DNA of 62,000 nt from Zygnema cylindricum (Eukaryota; Streptophyta; Zygnematophyceae; Zygnematales; Zygnemataceae). The translations under genes were made by a program, and so were the position numbers. Positions 31,573 to 42,755 of the stretch are shown here, in pieces (positions within the stretch are counted from its first letter, which is position 1; each line of letters opens with the position of its first letter). Location: assembly GCA_037447655.1 (NCBI GenBank), contig JBBHKE010000447.1, forward strand, positions 1 through 62,000, read 5' to 3'. The notes below the pieces were generated by a model, which saw only the letters and a program-made list of their open reading frames with translations, was not told the origin of the DNA and made no database searches.

Positions 31573-32155
31573 CGGTGTGATTTTCTCCTTTCCCTTCCAC
31601 TTCCCTGTGTTTGACGTGATACTTTCCTCAACAAGGAATGGTGTAAGGGTCGATCAAGTATCATAAAGCTGGAAAAATCTTAAGATAGAGTGGAGAAATG
31701 GGGGAGGAGAGGGGGAGACATTGAAATAAAGACGGGGTTTCTTCATGATGCTAATAATGGCGGGATAGAACAAATGATATTTAAAAAACAATGTAAGGAA
31801 AAGAAAAATCTGAAAAAGGTCAAACTCCTACATTGTGAAGAATTTATCTTGAAATTACGCTTCGGGACAAAAATGATTCTAGGTTAAAGTTTTACATGAT
31901 TGTTTGGGGTTGTCTATGGTTTTTCTAGGGGTTCAACATCTTTTATTGAATTTACTTACCTTCGTTTTAGTGTAAAAAGGTTTTGTGATCCCAAGTTGGG
32001 GAAAGAGAGCAAAAGTTTGTCCAGGAACAAACTCGTATAACCCGGTAGTTCCACCGAGGGGTGCAAGAAGATATCCGTAATATTCCTGGCTGTTGTCGTT
32101 AAGACTGGTAAAAACTACACTTAGGAAATAAAAAGAATTAAAAAGAGAGAGGAGC
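31573..32155. other. No recognisable feature
   Basis: AT-rich sequence between the truncated 5' end of element D and the AGCAATA repeats. The missing D leader and LTR should lie here but are not recognisable. I see no gene. Confidence 0.4.
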
Positions 32156-32650
32156 TATTATAATCAACAAAAATCAATCAATAACAATGCCAATAATAGC
32201 AATAGCAATATAGCAATAGCAGTGTAGGAGGAGCAGTAAAGTAATAGCATTATAGCAATAACAATATAGCAATAACTGTTAAGTAATAGCAAGATAGCAA
32301 TAGCAGTAAAGCAATAGCAGTAAATCATAAACACTATAGCAAAAGATAAATAGCAATAGCTGTAAAGCAATGGCAGTAAAGCAATAGTGGTACCAGTAGC
32401 AATATAGCATTAGAAGTACATCAATAGAGTTGAATAGCAACAAACAACAAAGCAAAAATATTATGAAATAAAAAATCAATGAATAACAAAGATAAAGCAA
32501 TAGCAAGATGGCAATAGCAGATAGCAATAAATCGCTCTGCAGATACAGAATAGATGGCATAGCAAGATAGCAATAACAACTAGCCCGCAAAAGCAAAGAT
32601 AAATAGAATTTAGCTATGGCAATACGATAGAATAGCAACTAATTAGCAAA
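32156..32650. repeat. Degenerate AGCAAT/ATAGCA microsatellite
   Basis: Irregular repetition of AGCAATAGCA, ATATAGCAAT and GTAAAGCAAT words over about 480 bp. The opposite strand gives open frames rich in Leu/Tyr/Ile/Cys, which are artefacts. Confidence 0.9.
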
Positions 32651-32699
32651 GAAGCAATCTAACTTGTAGTAGAATGAGACAGAATAACAATCCCAGCAT

Positions 32700-32965
32700 G
32701 GCATAACATTTGGAGTATAAAAATTGCAATTTTGCTATGGCTGTATAGCAATAAAAGTACAGCAATTTTAATTTAGCTATGGCAGTATAGCAATTGGAGT
32801 ATAGCAATTACAATTTAGGTAGGGCAGTATAACAATTGGAGTATAGCAATTGCAATTTAGGTACGGTAGTATAGCATTTGGAGTATAGCAAGTTTAAGTT
32901 ACCGTAGTATAGCAATTGGAGTATAGCAATTGCAATCTAGCTATAGCACTAAAGCAATTATAGCA
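32700..32965. repeat. Minisatellite, about 42-bp unit
   Basis: Five to six copies of a unit built on GGCAGTATAGCAATTGGAG followed by TATAGCAATTGCAATTTAGG, evolved from the adjacent AGCAAT repeat. Confidence 0.8.
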
Positions 32966-33109
32966 ATAATAACAATAGCAGTAACTAGCCATAGCACTAG
33001 TAATAGAACTAGCAGTAGCAATGGCAACTCCGAGACTTGGCAGCATATTGTTAGCACCTTTCGGCGGATCCAAAGAGCCTTAACTATTCAAGCAAAGCAA
33101 TTTCAATTC

Positions 33110-33612
33110 TGAAAAAGAACCGGATAGAAGTAGTAAATGAGGAGATGAAGTCTTTACATGATCAAACTTGGAATTAGTGGAACTTCCACCAGATCGGATA
33201 ACTATTCGAAGTAAATGGGTGTTTAAGGTAAAACTTAACCCATATAGTATGATTGAAAGATACAAGGCTAGACTTGTTGCTAAAGGTTATAATCAAAAGG
33301 AAGTAATAGATTTTGAAGAAACCTTCTCTCCAGTAGTTAAATTTCCTACAATGATATTTTTGCTTACCTTAGCAGCCATAAAGAACATGGAGATCCACTA
33401 GATGGATGTGAAAACAACCATCTTACATGAGCATCTAGAAAAAGTAATCGATATGAAACAACCGGAAATGTACGGTTAAAAAAGAAAAGAAAATATCGCT
33501 TGTAAATTGTTGAAATCCTTACATGGACTAAAACAAGCACCCCGTCAATGGAACATAAAGCTAGTTGAGTTTCTCACTAAGCCAAGATTTGTCGAGATAA
33601 GCCCTAAACATC
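33110..33612 (+). pseudogene. Copia reverse transcriptase fragment
   Basis: The plus strand reads [38 protein letters not shown]-stop-MDVKTT and GLKQAPRQWNIKLVEFLTK, the N-terminal half of a copia RT. Stops are at about 33400 and 33478. It is cut near 33602-33612 by a foldback element. The YVDD half is not found beyond it. Confidence 0.82.
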
Positions 33613-34300
33613 TACAATGTTAAAAAAAACTCGACATCTACAATCGTCGCCGTTTTTGTATACGTCACTAATTTTAGGAAGTTTCGTAGTCGTCTCCGTT
33701 TTGTTTCGTAGATTGTCAAACATTTTGTATACATGTACAACTGTCGCATATTTTAAGTAATAATTGACAAAAGAACACTTTTAAAGTACACCGTAAAATA
33801 TGCGCTAAGATCCAAAGTAACATTCCAAAGTTTCAGTTACATTGGCACACGCTGACTCACGAGGATAGCTGAATATGTGACTCCGCAAAAGATATTTTCT
33901 AGTTCAACTACCCTATTAATGAAATAAGTATACCGTTGAGTCTCGGTGCGTACACGGTAGTTGAACTAGAAAAATTCTTCTGTGGAGTCACAATGTTAGC
34001 TATCCTCGTGAGTGAGCGTAGGCGCGCCTAAAGGTGTGTACCTATGTAACGAGAACTTTGGAATGTTACTTTGGATTTTAGCGCAGATTTTATGGTGTGT
34101 TTTTGAGAGTGTTCCTATGTCAATCATTACTTGCGCCTTCATTACTTCAAATATATGACAGTTGTACACATATACAACTTGTGCGACAATCGACAAAACA
34201 AAACGTAGACGACTCAAAACTTCCTAAAATTAATGGCCTATACAAAAACGGCGACGGTTGTAGACGTCGAGGTTTGTGTGACATTGAAAATGTTTAGGGT
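33602..34300. mobile_element. Foldback element with arms of about 320 bp
   Basis: The left arm (about 33602-33925) and right arm (about 33965-34300) are inverted repeats of about 80% identity around a spacer of about 40 bp (33926-33964). Shared words include CCGTTTTTGTATA, AATTTTAGGAAGTTT, CCAAAGTAACATTCCAAAG and TCTAGTTCAACTACC. The outer ends read CCCTAAACAT and, inverted, the same. No transposase frame. I cannot resolve a target duplication, partly because the left end overlaps the copia RT sequence. Confidence 0.8.
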
Positions 34301-35365
34301 TTTGAGTCATGCTACTTTGTGGAGTCATTAGTACATAAACTTCCAACATGGTTTCCCAATTTCCTTTTTTTATCTTTTATCATTCAACATGCTATTAAAC
34401 TTAGAACAATATAATTAAAAACATAAAATAAAAAATCTTTCATTTGATACTATTATTGATGTATTTAATTAAAGAAAGAGGAGCAGTTGAATGCAAAACA
34501 GAGGGAGAGACGAAGACAACATAAACTTTTGCTAAAGACTCATAAATGAAAGTGGAGGTTCGAGACCCTACCAAATTTCTTTCTGTGCTTGCTTATCGTC
34601 TTTGTACGTAAATCACGTGACTGGCCAAGAAAAATATAGCATGTACTCTCCCTTGTTCGATAAATTTTGAAGCGTTTCACGCGTGGAATATTTATTTTCT
34701 TTTTCGTCAATAGGGTATTATTTTAATTAAAATAAGGTTGCAATTTGATTGCAGTACAAGTGTGTAGATAAGCTGGCTTGACGTGGAAGTGCGTCAAAAT
34801 GATAATAACTCCAAAATGACGTACTTTACAAATTCCAATATGACACAAAACGTACTTTGGTTCTTGCCCATTTTTTGTAAAACAACATTTTTTTCGTTGT
34901 AAGTCGTATTTTCTGTGAAAAAAACATGAAAAAACATTTACTTGAACACATGGGAACACACCCTGAGGGAAGTACACCGTGAATCGATATTAATGTCACT
35001 GTTTTTTTCGCCAATTAAAAAATTTTCTCCGTGCAAACATGCTGGATTTTCAATTTGAGACCGCCAGTCAAAAGATGCAAATATTAGCATTTAATCGCAA
35101 CAGTCAGATCCACGATCCAACAATTATGTACGGAGAAAGATGTATTAAGCGGCGAAAAACATATTGACGCTAATAGCAATTCACGATGTAGTATAGGACA
35201 AAATTGAGGGATGGCAACAAGTGGACAAAATTTGCCAAAGCGACAAATTCATACAAAAACATAAGACAAATTTGCAATTTTGAATGAAAAGGTCAAAAAT
35301 AATTAGATTTCAGAGTGGAAGTTGACGCGGAAGAGAGGACCAAGATTCAAAACGAAATATCGTTT
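34301..35365. other. No recognisable feature
   Basis: AT-rich DNA without family matches. The short frames are unsupported. Confidence 0.4.
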
Positions 35366-35691
35366 GAAAGTACGCGAACATAACAAATCAAAACAAGGCG
35401 CGATTCAGCAATACCCAACTGGTGAGCACACCATGTATCGCTATAAGTGTTGACAATTCTTTGGTCACTTGAAAGTTCAAACATTCTTTCTCTCTACACT
35501 CTTGTCTGATTTTCACATAGAGACCGCTAATCGAAAGGGGGGATTCTTGGGCTTTTTTCACAGCCGTCACATCTATAATTCTACAAGCGTGTCCATAAAT
35601 AGTATGTTTTAAGGGTAAGATTCCAATAGAGGAAATGCGTGATTGTTTACTGGAAGCCATATGGTTTTGTACAGATTCGTACTTTTTTTAT
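35366..35691. repeat. Duplicated segment, copy 1 (about 330 bp)
   Basis: Matches 37094-37419 with no difference that I can see, including a 90-codon minus-strand frame (35388-35660) with the same translation. The frame matches nothing I know. It reads to MASSKQSRISSIGI at its N-terminus, which could be a captured exon. Given as a repeat, not a gene. Confidence 0.8.
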
Positions 35692-36560
35692 TAGGGTGAA
35701 CTCCTATCAGGCGAAAAGTGAGGTCTGTTACACTAAAAGTGCATTTTCGTAGAGGAACAACTCATTTTCATACAGTGTCGTATTGTTTTTTTTTTTTTAA
35801 TAAAACATGATTATTGGAGATTCATCAAGATTCACCAAACATTTGGGTGATAATGTCGACCGTGTGACTATGTGTTTTCGAAGCAAGCGGTTATTTTATC
35901 CAATTTCTAGCTAGTCTCCGTAGGGAGGAGACTAGCAAGACACTAGACGTGTAAAATTTCTACACATGGAAAGGTCGCGATAGATGTCAGATAGGAACGC
36001 TATATGTGGCATACGCCACGCACCTTCGAATATACGAGAATAAAATCCAAAAAAAAAACAAAGAAAAAACCTACATGTATCTAATAAAAATAAAGCACAT
36101 ACGCGATAGATTCCTTGGTGATACGACCTGATGGAGAAGTGAACGAAATATTAATGACACTATACATATCTGTACCATTACTGTCAACGCTTGATGGAGA
36201 CGAGGCTTTAGACAAAACATGTTTATCGGATAGCTATCAATATTATTCAATATTAGAGGCGTAAGTATTGACCATTGGATGTGGGATCGCGCAAATCATC
36301 CAAGGTGGAGCAACTCTCCTCCTCGAAGGAGAGTTACTTCTCACTGGTCGTGTAGCATTAATACACGTGAAAAAGCAAAAAATATCCAATTCCAGCAAGC
36401 GATCATATACTTACACGTCGTACATGACATGTGCCGCCTGTCACACTAGATGCATGTTAATATAAAGTATCCCCACTAGATGCATGTTAATATAAAGTAT
36501 CCCCAGAGGCTCCGTCTGACATGTAAAGTATCCCCGGTGGCTCCGTTTGACATCCACCAG
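35692..36560. mobile_element. Unclassified repeat K, copy 1
   Basis: Starts at a TTAGGGTGAACTCC motif and aligns at about 80-85% with 37420-37745 plus 38573-39065. It contains several hairpins: CTAGTCTCC-loop-GGAGACTAG (about 35913), CGTGTA-AAATTTC-TACACG-like (about 35948) and AACTCTCCT-loop-AGGAGAGTT (about 36308). No transposase frame. The class is not determined. Confidence 0.6.
36443..36502. repeat. 30-bp tandem duplication in K copy 1
   Basis: CTAGATGCATGTTAATATAA... is present twice in tandem, against one partial copy in K copy 2. Confidence 0.8.
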
Positions 36561-36954
36561 TATACAACAAAGTTGAGGGATTTCAACAAGTCGACAAAAT
36601 TTGTTATAGCGACAAATTCAACTAATATATATAGTAATAATATGATATGGTGATTATTTTATGTCACCATGCTAAATTCTGTTCACAAATGGAAATTGTT
36701 TCAAGGTGATACATTCGAAACATAAAAATGTTAAGTTTACACAGTTATATAAGCCAGTGCACACACGACTTATAAACACATGACACCTAAACATAGCAAA
36801 ACTTAGCCTGTACGAACCACTATGTAGAAAGCAATGGGAGAAGCATAGAAACAAACCAATAGAGTAGATAGGTTTGAGAAAGCAATGGGAGAAGCATAGA
36901 AACAAACCAATGGAGTAGATAGGTTTGAGCAGCTTAGGAAATGTAGTTTTTCAC
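36561..36954. other. No gene; 51-bp tandem duplication at its end
   Basis: AT-rich. A segment of about 51 bp starting GAAAGCAATGGGAGAAGC is doubled at about 36828-36930 with one difference. Confidence 0.6.
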
Positions 36955-37096
36955 TGAAATTCTATGGGCTCCATTGCCACACAGAATTCGCAGATCAAAA
37001 GAAGCTAATCTAGATAGTGCCGACTCCAAGTTTATACAAACCCAAATGATTGACCCCTTGACAATCAGAACCCCATTACAGCTTCACCCCTGTGAA
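36955..37096 (-). mobile_element. Copia LTR fragment (3' end only)
   Basis: 142 bp matching the last part of LTR I and the F LTR on the minus strand (CTGTGTGGCAATGGAGCCC...). It is fused directly to the duplicated segment at 37094. Confidence 0.8.
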
Positions 37097-37419
37097 AGTA
37101 CGCGAACATAACAAATCAAAACAAGGCGCGATTCAGCAATACCCAACTGGTGAGCACACCATGTATCGCTATAAGTGTTGACAATTCTTTGGTCACTTGA
37201 AAGTTCAAACATTCTTTCTCTCTACACTCTTGTCTGATTTTCACATAGAGACCGCTAATCGAAAGGGGGGATTCTTGGGCTTTTTTCACAGCCGTCACAT
37301 CTATAATTCTACAAGCGTGTCCATAAATAGTATGTTTTAAGGGTAAGATTCCAATAGAGGAAATGCGTGATTGTTTACTGGAAGCCATATGGTTTTGTAC
37401 AGATTCGTACTTTTTTTAT
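37094..37419. repeat. Duplicated segment, copy 2 (about 330 bp)
   Basis: Second copy of 35366-35691, apparently identical. Its left edge joins a truncated copia LTR. Confidence 0.8.
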
Positions 37420-37745
37420 TAGGGTGAACTCGTACCAGGCGAAAAGTGAGGTTTATTACTATAAAACTGCATTTTCCTATAAGACAACGCATTTTGATAG
37501 TGTCGTATTGTTTTTTTTTCTTTTTAATAAAACATGATTACTATAGATTCATCAGAATTCTCAAAACTTTTGGGTGATAACATTGACCGTCCGATTATGT
37601 GTTTTTGAAGCAAGCGGTCATTTTATCCAATGTCTAGCTAGTCTCCTTAATAAGGAGACTCGCAAGACACTAGACGTGTAAAATTTCTACACGTGGAAAG
37701 GTCACGATAGATGTCACATAGGAACGCTACATGTGGCATACGACA
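37420..37745. mobile_element. Unclassified repeat K, copy 2, first part
   Basis: Aligns with 35692-36015 at roughly 80%. It keeps the hairpins at about 37640 (GTCTCCTTA/TAAGGAGAC) and about 37676. It stops at 37745, where other DNA begins, and resumes at about 38573. Confidence 0.6.
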
Positions 37746-38572
37746 TTTCTTGTTTTTAGAAAGTTTTAGGCCTCTCTATGCTTTAGCTGTGAGGGAGAGA
37801 GAGCTGTTCAGGACTTAAGCTATTTTTGGTTGAGTTCGGTTCAGTACTTACCAAAATTAGTGTGACAGTGAAGTTGGGAGTTCACGGTTCATTCACACTT
37901 GGGACACGCGTCGTTTCTTGGGAGAATGCGTGAGTATGTCCTTCGTGGACGTACGGAAATTCGGCAGGACCACGGGACTTCGTGAAGTCAGTTCTACTGT
38001 GTCAAATCCTCTAATCGGACCGCTGACAGCCGCCGCCAACAAATAGTGACGAGGCGTGACTAGATCATTATCACTTTACGTTGTCTGAACTTCGGTGTAA
38101 ATATTTGGTAGAATAGAACTTTGTTCTTGGTGAATTATTTGTTGTGATAGAATGTTAGATTTACGGCTGGAATGCCTCCGTACAGCTTAGTGTAGTTTCG
38201 GCGTATAGAAATAGGACTCAGTGAATTTGATTTTTAGGAACATATGATATGAAAACTGTACACTCAGTTTTATGTAATTTCATTTCTACATATCTCACAG
38301 ATCTGTGAGCGGAATTGATTGAAATTTTGTGTGTGTGTTCTTTTTAATGTTTTCTATACTGTGTTAAATTTTCAGAACCATTGAAGCGTTTTGCCGAAAG
38401 GTATAGTCTGTCAAAGTTGCTGTTCAGCCATTGGTATTTGTGGAAGCTTCCTCTCTTGATTTGTTCTACGATGACTATAGCTGCATCTTCTTCATCTTCA
38501 GTGCCACCAGTTCTCTCAGAACAACAACATTCGCTTTCGGACTTGGGCCACTCGCTTTTGAATAGGAAAGAA
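37746..38572 (+). other. Insert in K copy 2 with exon-like plus-strand sequence
   Basis: About 830 bp absent from K copy 1. Composition differs from its surroundings. At its end a plus-strand frame begins ATGACTATAGCTGC (38471), encoding MTIAASSSSSVPPVLSEQQH, then LSDLGHSLLNRKEYNP, before running into K sequence. A pyrimidine-rich stretch ending in TTTTCAG (about 38370) lies upstream. This could be a captured 5' gene fragment (leader, intron, first exon). I do not recognise the protein. Confidence 0.35.
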
Positions 38573-39070
38573 TATAATCCAAGAAAAATTAGAGAAAAAA
38601 CCTACGTGTATCTAATTAAAAGAATGCACGTACGCGATAGATTCCTTCGTGATACGACCTGCTGGAGAAGTGAATGAAATAAGTGAATGAAATATTACAG
38701 CCAGTGAAAAAATTCGTACTATCACTGTCAATGCTTGATGGAGACGAAGCCTTAGACAAAACATGTTTACCGGATGGCTATCGGTATGCTCCAATATTAG
38801 AGGCGTAAGTATTGACCATTGGATGTGTGATCGCGCAAATCATCGAGGGTGAAGCAACTCTCCTCCTCGCGAGGAGAGTTACTTCACACTGGTCGCGTAC
38901 CATTGGTACACATGAAAAAGGAAAAAAATATCCACCTCCAACAAGCAATCACATGCCTACAAGTTGTATATGAAATGTGCCGCCTGCCACACTAGATGCA
39001 TGTCAACGAAAAGTATCCATTTATGCTCCGTCTGCCATCCACCAATATACAACAAAGTTGAGGGATGTCA
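38573..39070. mobile_element. Unclassified repeat K, copy 2, second part
   Basis: Aligns with 36055-36560. A 13-bp segment (AAGTGAATGAAAT) is doubled at about 38672-38697 where copy 1 has one. It has the AACTCTCCT...AGGAGAGTT hairpin at about 38857. Confidence 0.6.
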
Positions 39071-40110
39071 ACAATTCCACAAAATCTGCTAAAACATGTT
39101 TTCTTTGGATGTGGTGGATAGGAAAATGAAACACCATGATATGTACAAAAAAACTGGTAAATCGTGATCAAAATAATGAAATAAAATTATGATGGTTGGT
39201 GTTGTTAACCCTATTGATGTTTTGTGAAAATGTAAACAATGTTATAAAAGTGATCGATGTTTTTAATAATTGATTATAGAAATGCGCAATGGTTGTCGTG
39301 TCAAGGGGTGTAAAAATTAGTTGATAACCTGTGTACGCCGAGTTGCCAAAAAACCTGAAATTTGGCTAAGTGTTAGCATCTTTTTGATTTGAAGGGTCGT
39401 TCAGAAATAAATGAAGTTTAGGTGGTGCGGGGCAATGGATTTTTTTGAGTTGTGCTACAAAGGTACCCAAACCGTCGCAAAGTGGCCTACGCGACATTTT
39501 TCGGGTTGACTTTTTAAGTATTTGTATCTTGACCGACCTTTTGAATATTTGAACCCTTGATGGCTATTTCGGTAGGTATTCGAGTGGACGTTATCGCAAA
39601 TATTATTTGCGCACCGAAGAATGGATAGATCGCCGATCCGCAGTAAAAAATCAAGTATAACCTTGGCTTACATTAACACATAGTTTTTTTATTGCAATCT
39701 GTCTTACTGAATATAGTTGGGGGGTTGCTCATTTCATATTATTGATAAAGAACACGTCAATGCCTACCCAACGAGCTATCACGGGCCAAGTCTGGGAAGA
39801 GACGACCGAAATATACCATTTTGAAATTTCCCATATTGAAAAAAAACCTCAAAATCATGCTAAGTGTTCGAATCCGTGTACGCCAAGTCAAAAAGCCTCA
39901 AAATTAGGCTAAGTATCGAAACCCGTGTGCGGCGAGTCATAAATTTCGCAAACTTGGCTAAGTACAAAAATTCGTGCACTGCCAAAAACCCGCAATTTTG
40001 GCTAAGACCCGCAATTTTGGCTAAGTGTTCTATCTTTTTTTGTCGTGTAAATTTGCGGTCCGGCGCGGAATAGTACCTTTTTATTTAGTAGAGGGTGGAG
40101 TCCATCAATA
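39071..40110. repeat. Degenerate tandem repeats around GTGTACGCCGAGT and TTGGCTAAGTG
   Basis: From about 39325, and clearly at 39860-40040, units of roughly 40-45 bp recur. They carry a GTGTACGCCAAGTCA-like word followed by CAAAATTNGGCTAAGTG. A perfect 19-bp tandem duplication (ACCCGCAATTTTGGCTAAG) is at about 39988-40025. No gene is seen. Confidence 0.65.
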
Positions 40111-40469
40111 CCGAAAGGAGTTTGCCCCAAGCCGGTCATTTCGGAGAAGTGTGACCGCAGTTAGGCCGAGGCAAAGGCATTTAACCCAAGCATTAGGCTA
40201 AAGAAAAGGCGTTTGGTGTGAATTTTGATAAAGAGTATGTCAATCTTTTACAACGAGCTTATGGGCAAAATTCGAAGAGCGATCATATACCATTTTGAAT
40301 TTTCTATTTAAAGAATATCTCAAAATTTTGTTATGTTGGAATCCGTTACGTGAGTCAAAAAACTTCGACACTGGCTAAGTGTTCTATCTTTTTTTGGTCG
40401 TGTCAATTTGCGGTCAGACGCACATTTGACCTTTTCCATAAGGTGTGGGAGGAAGGGAAAGGGGAAAGA

Positions 40470-40690
40470 AATAGTGATGGAAAACGTTTGACCCAAGCAT
40501 GCGGCCAAGGCTAAGGTGTTTGCCGAAAGCATTAGGCTAAGGCAAAGGCGTTTGCCCCAAGCATTAGGCCAAGGCTAAAGCGTTTTCCCCAACCATTAGG
40601 CCAAGGCTAAGGCGTTTTCCTCAAGCGTTAGGCCAATGCTAAGGCGTTTGCCCTAAGCATTAGGCCAAGGCTAAGGTGGTAAGCTTTGCT
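40470..40690. repeat. Minisatellite, 32-bp unit
   Basis: About seven copies of a unit built from GGCGTTTGCCCCAAGCATTA followed by GGCCAAGGCTAA. Related single words start at about 40160. Not a CRISPR: the units abut and there are no spacers. Confidence 0.85.
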
Positions 40691-40860
40691 TAGGACCTGT
40701 TCCAAAGCGTTTACCCCAAGCTTATGCCACCTTAGAGGCCTTTGCCAAGTCTGAGGCCACTCCAAAGTGGTAAGCTTTGTTTTAGACCGGTTCCAAAGCG
40801 TTCACCCCAAGCTTATGCCACCTTGGAGGCCTTTGCCAAGTCTTAGGCCAATCCGACGTA
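40680..40860. repeat. Two copies of a roughly 91-bp unit
   Basis: TAAGCTTTGCTTAGGACC... to ...CCACTCCAAAGTGG is followed by a second diverged copy, sharing CAAGCTTATGCCACCTTGG. It is derived from the adjacent minisatellite words. Confidence 0.7.
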
Positions 40861-40938
40861 GTATCAGACCGGTTCTAAATCATCCAGCTCAACTTTGGCC
40901 ATAATTGTAACAAAAGTGTGCACGATAAGCTCAAGGTC

Positions 40939-41857
40939 TTAGCGCGAAAAAACGGTCGAGTTAATCAGCCGTGAAATAATGGGTAAGTCCTCGAAATCCC
41001 ACTTACGAAAGCTAGTTAAACTCTGGCCAAAATTTAGCTGAGAATTGAGGGGAGTGTTGAAAGAAGGAGTGATATTAACCCTCACTAGCTTCCAATCAGA
41101 TTTTTTTGTGTTTACACTAAACACTTGACTTCCAAACACCTTTAAGTGTGAAATATTGGGTTTTCTCCCTGTCCATAAACGTAGGGTGTTTGAACTTTCA
41201 CTGCTGAGGTAAGGACTCCATTTTAAAGATAGTCAGCACCATTCATAGCTCTGCCCAAAATCTTTTCTTTATCTTTTTATCTGACTTTTTATCTGACAAC
41301 ATGCTACAGACACTATCACGTAATGTCCGATTAAGTCTCTCGGCTACACCGTTTTGTTCTAGGTTCTTTCGAACTTTCTTTTGGTGTTGATCCCTTTCCT
41401 TTATCAAAAAATCCTTAAACTCATTAAATCTGTACTCCCCCCCATTATCATTCCTCACTCTCTTTATAGTTGTCTCATGAAGCTTCTCACTCCATGCTTT
41501 AAATTCTCTAAAATAAACCGAAGCCTCAGATTTTAAATCAAGAAATATACTATAGAGTAAATAGACCAATTATCGGTGATAGTAAGCATAAATCATTTCC
41601 CTCCAACTGATGGCACTTTGGTAGGTCCCCATATGTCAGTATAAACCAGATGTAAGACCTTATCACCCTTGTATGTTGCGGTTTTTGGGAAAGGCAATCT
41701 CTGTGCCTTACCTTGAGCACATACACTACAATCATCTAAGGTATCATCATCTCCAAGATGTATTCCCTCAACTACACCCATTTTCTTCATTTCTTTCAAT
41801 ATTTCTAGGTGCACATGTCCCAATCTTTTATGCCACATAATCAAATCACTTACACAG
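40939..41857 (-). pseudogene. Copia GAG-pre-integrase and integrase relic (element H)
   Basis: Right to left: DLIMWHKRLGHVHLEIL ... CSVCAQGKAQRLPFP (HHCC module, 41690-41850), LVYTDIWGPTKVPSVGGK with the first catalytic Asp, VRNDNGGEYRFNEF (second), QNGVAERLNRTLRDSV (Glu), and FGSQVFSVNT at about 41120. A 12-bp tandem duplication (TTTTTATCTGAC, about 41273-41297) inserts four residues (SDKK twice). Broken by frameshifts. The right edge joins directly to LTR I, giving a spurious Met-Glu-Pro start. Confidence 0.85.
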
Positions 41858-42122
41858 TGAAATTCTATGGGCTCCATTGCCCACAGAATTCGCAGATCTA
41901 AATGAAGCTAATCTAGATTGTGTCGACTCCAAGTTGATATAAACCCAAATGAATGATCCCTTGAAAATCAGAACCCCAATACACCTTCACCCCTGTGAAG
42001 AGATGACCTTCTGTGTGGTCAGTTCCACCACAGAATGCAAAGCTTGAATATTTGTTTTGGACAATATTCCCCACTTTGACTTTCCTACTGAATAAGTGCC
42101 ACCCTGGCACGCAAAGACTCTG

Positions 42123-42165
42123 ACCGACTACACCCTTGTGTAGCTTGGACTCCCCAGAGTCCGAA
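42123..42165 (-). promoter_or_regulatory. Paired leader hairpins in LTR I
   Basis: Minus strand GGACTC-TGGG-GAGTCC followed by CTACAC-AAGG-GTGTAG. Loop sequences vary and stems are kept. Confidence 0.65.
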
Positions 42166-42681
42166 GCAAAAAGAATTAGTGAATTTGCTCACCCGAGCAT
42201 TAAGTTATGGCTGGTCAAAGATGACCTTTATAATTACAAGCTCCCTTAGAGAGAGGTACCTAAATATCACTAAGTCTTGGTCTGCCTACTCACGACTACC
42301 TACTACTAAACCTTAGTCCAATAGGAACACTATATTATACAAGAAGGTACGATAGGCGATGTACTTATTGTACGGCTATTGTACGACATGGTCTACAAGG
42401 TGACATTTGCCAAATCGGGAGCCATGGTTCCTCCTCCCATCTTCTCCGGTATCAAATAATGTGGCGCCACGTGGCGCCGCGTGACGCTAGCCTCAAAGGC
42501 CGCCGAAATTTTATTGTGGGTGGCGGCTCTAATGGTTGCCGTCCGATCAGTTGTATTTATACGGCTTCGATTGGCTTCCATGCATGAATTGATTAATGCG
42601 CGTTTTCGTTAGTCTGCTGCGAATTAGTCCTTTGGATCAATATATAAATATGCGTGAAGCATGTCACGTGTATCGTTTCGT

Positions 42682-42755
42682 TAGTGCCTTAATGGATAAG
42701 GCGTGGGTCTACACTACATTCTGTATACCCCCGTTCAAATCCTAATCTGCGGGGG
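42682..42755 (+). other. tRNA-Arg-like segment, antisense in LTR I
   Basis: A-box-like TAGTGCCTTAATGGATAAGG and B box CGTTCAAATCC (42732-42742). It is more degraded than the copy in LTR G. Confidence 0.6.

Noticed and set aside
36274-36465. Short plus-strand frame in K copy 1
   Set aside because: It crosses a hairpin and a tandem duplication and is not conserved as a frame in K copy 2.
40470-40690. Regular 32-bp repeats considered as a CRISPR-like array
   Set aside because: Units abut without unique spacers and the window is eukaryotic. A minisatellite.
41050-41066. GAGGGGAGTGTTGAA on the plus strand, like a polypurine tract plus LTR start
   Set aside because: The following sequence reads as minus-strand integrase relic and matches no LTR in the window. 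Chance similarity is likely.
41593-41877. Frame starting Met-Glu-Pro-Ile-Glu-Phe joined to an integrase zinc module
   Set aside because: The first six codons are the end of LTR I and the rest is relic H. A junction artefact, not a gene.
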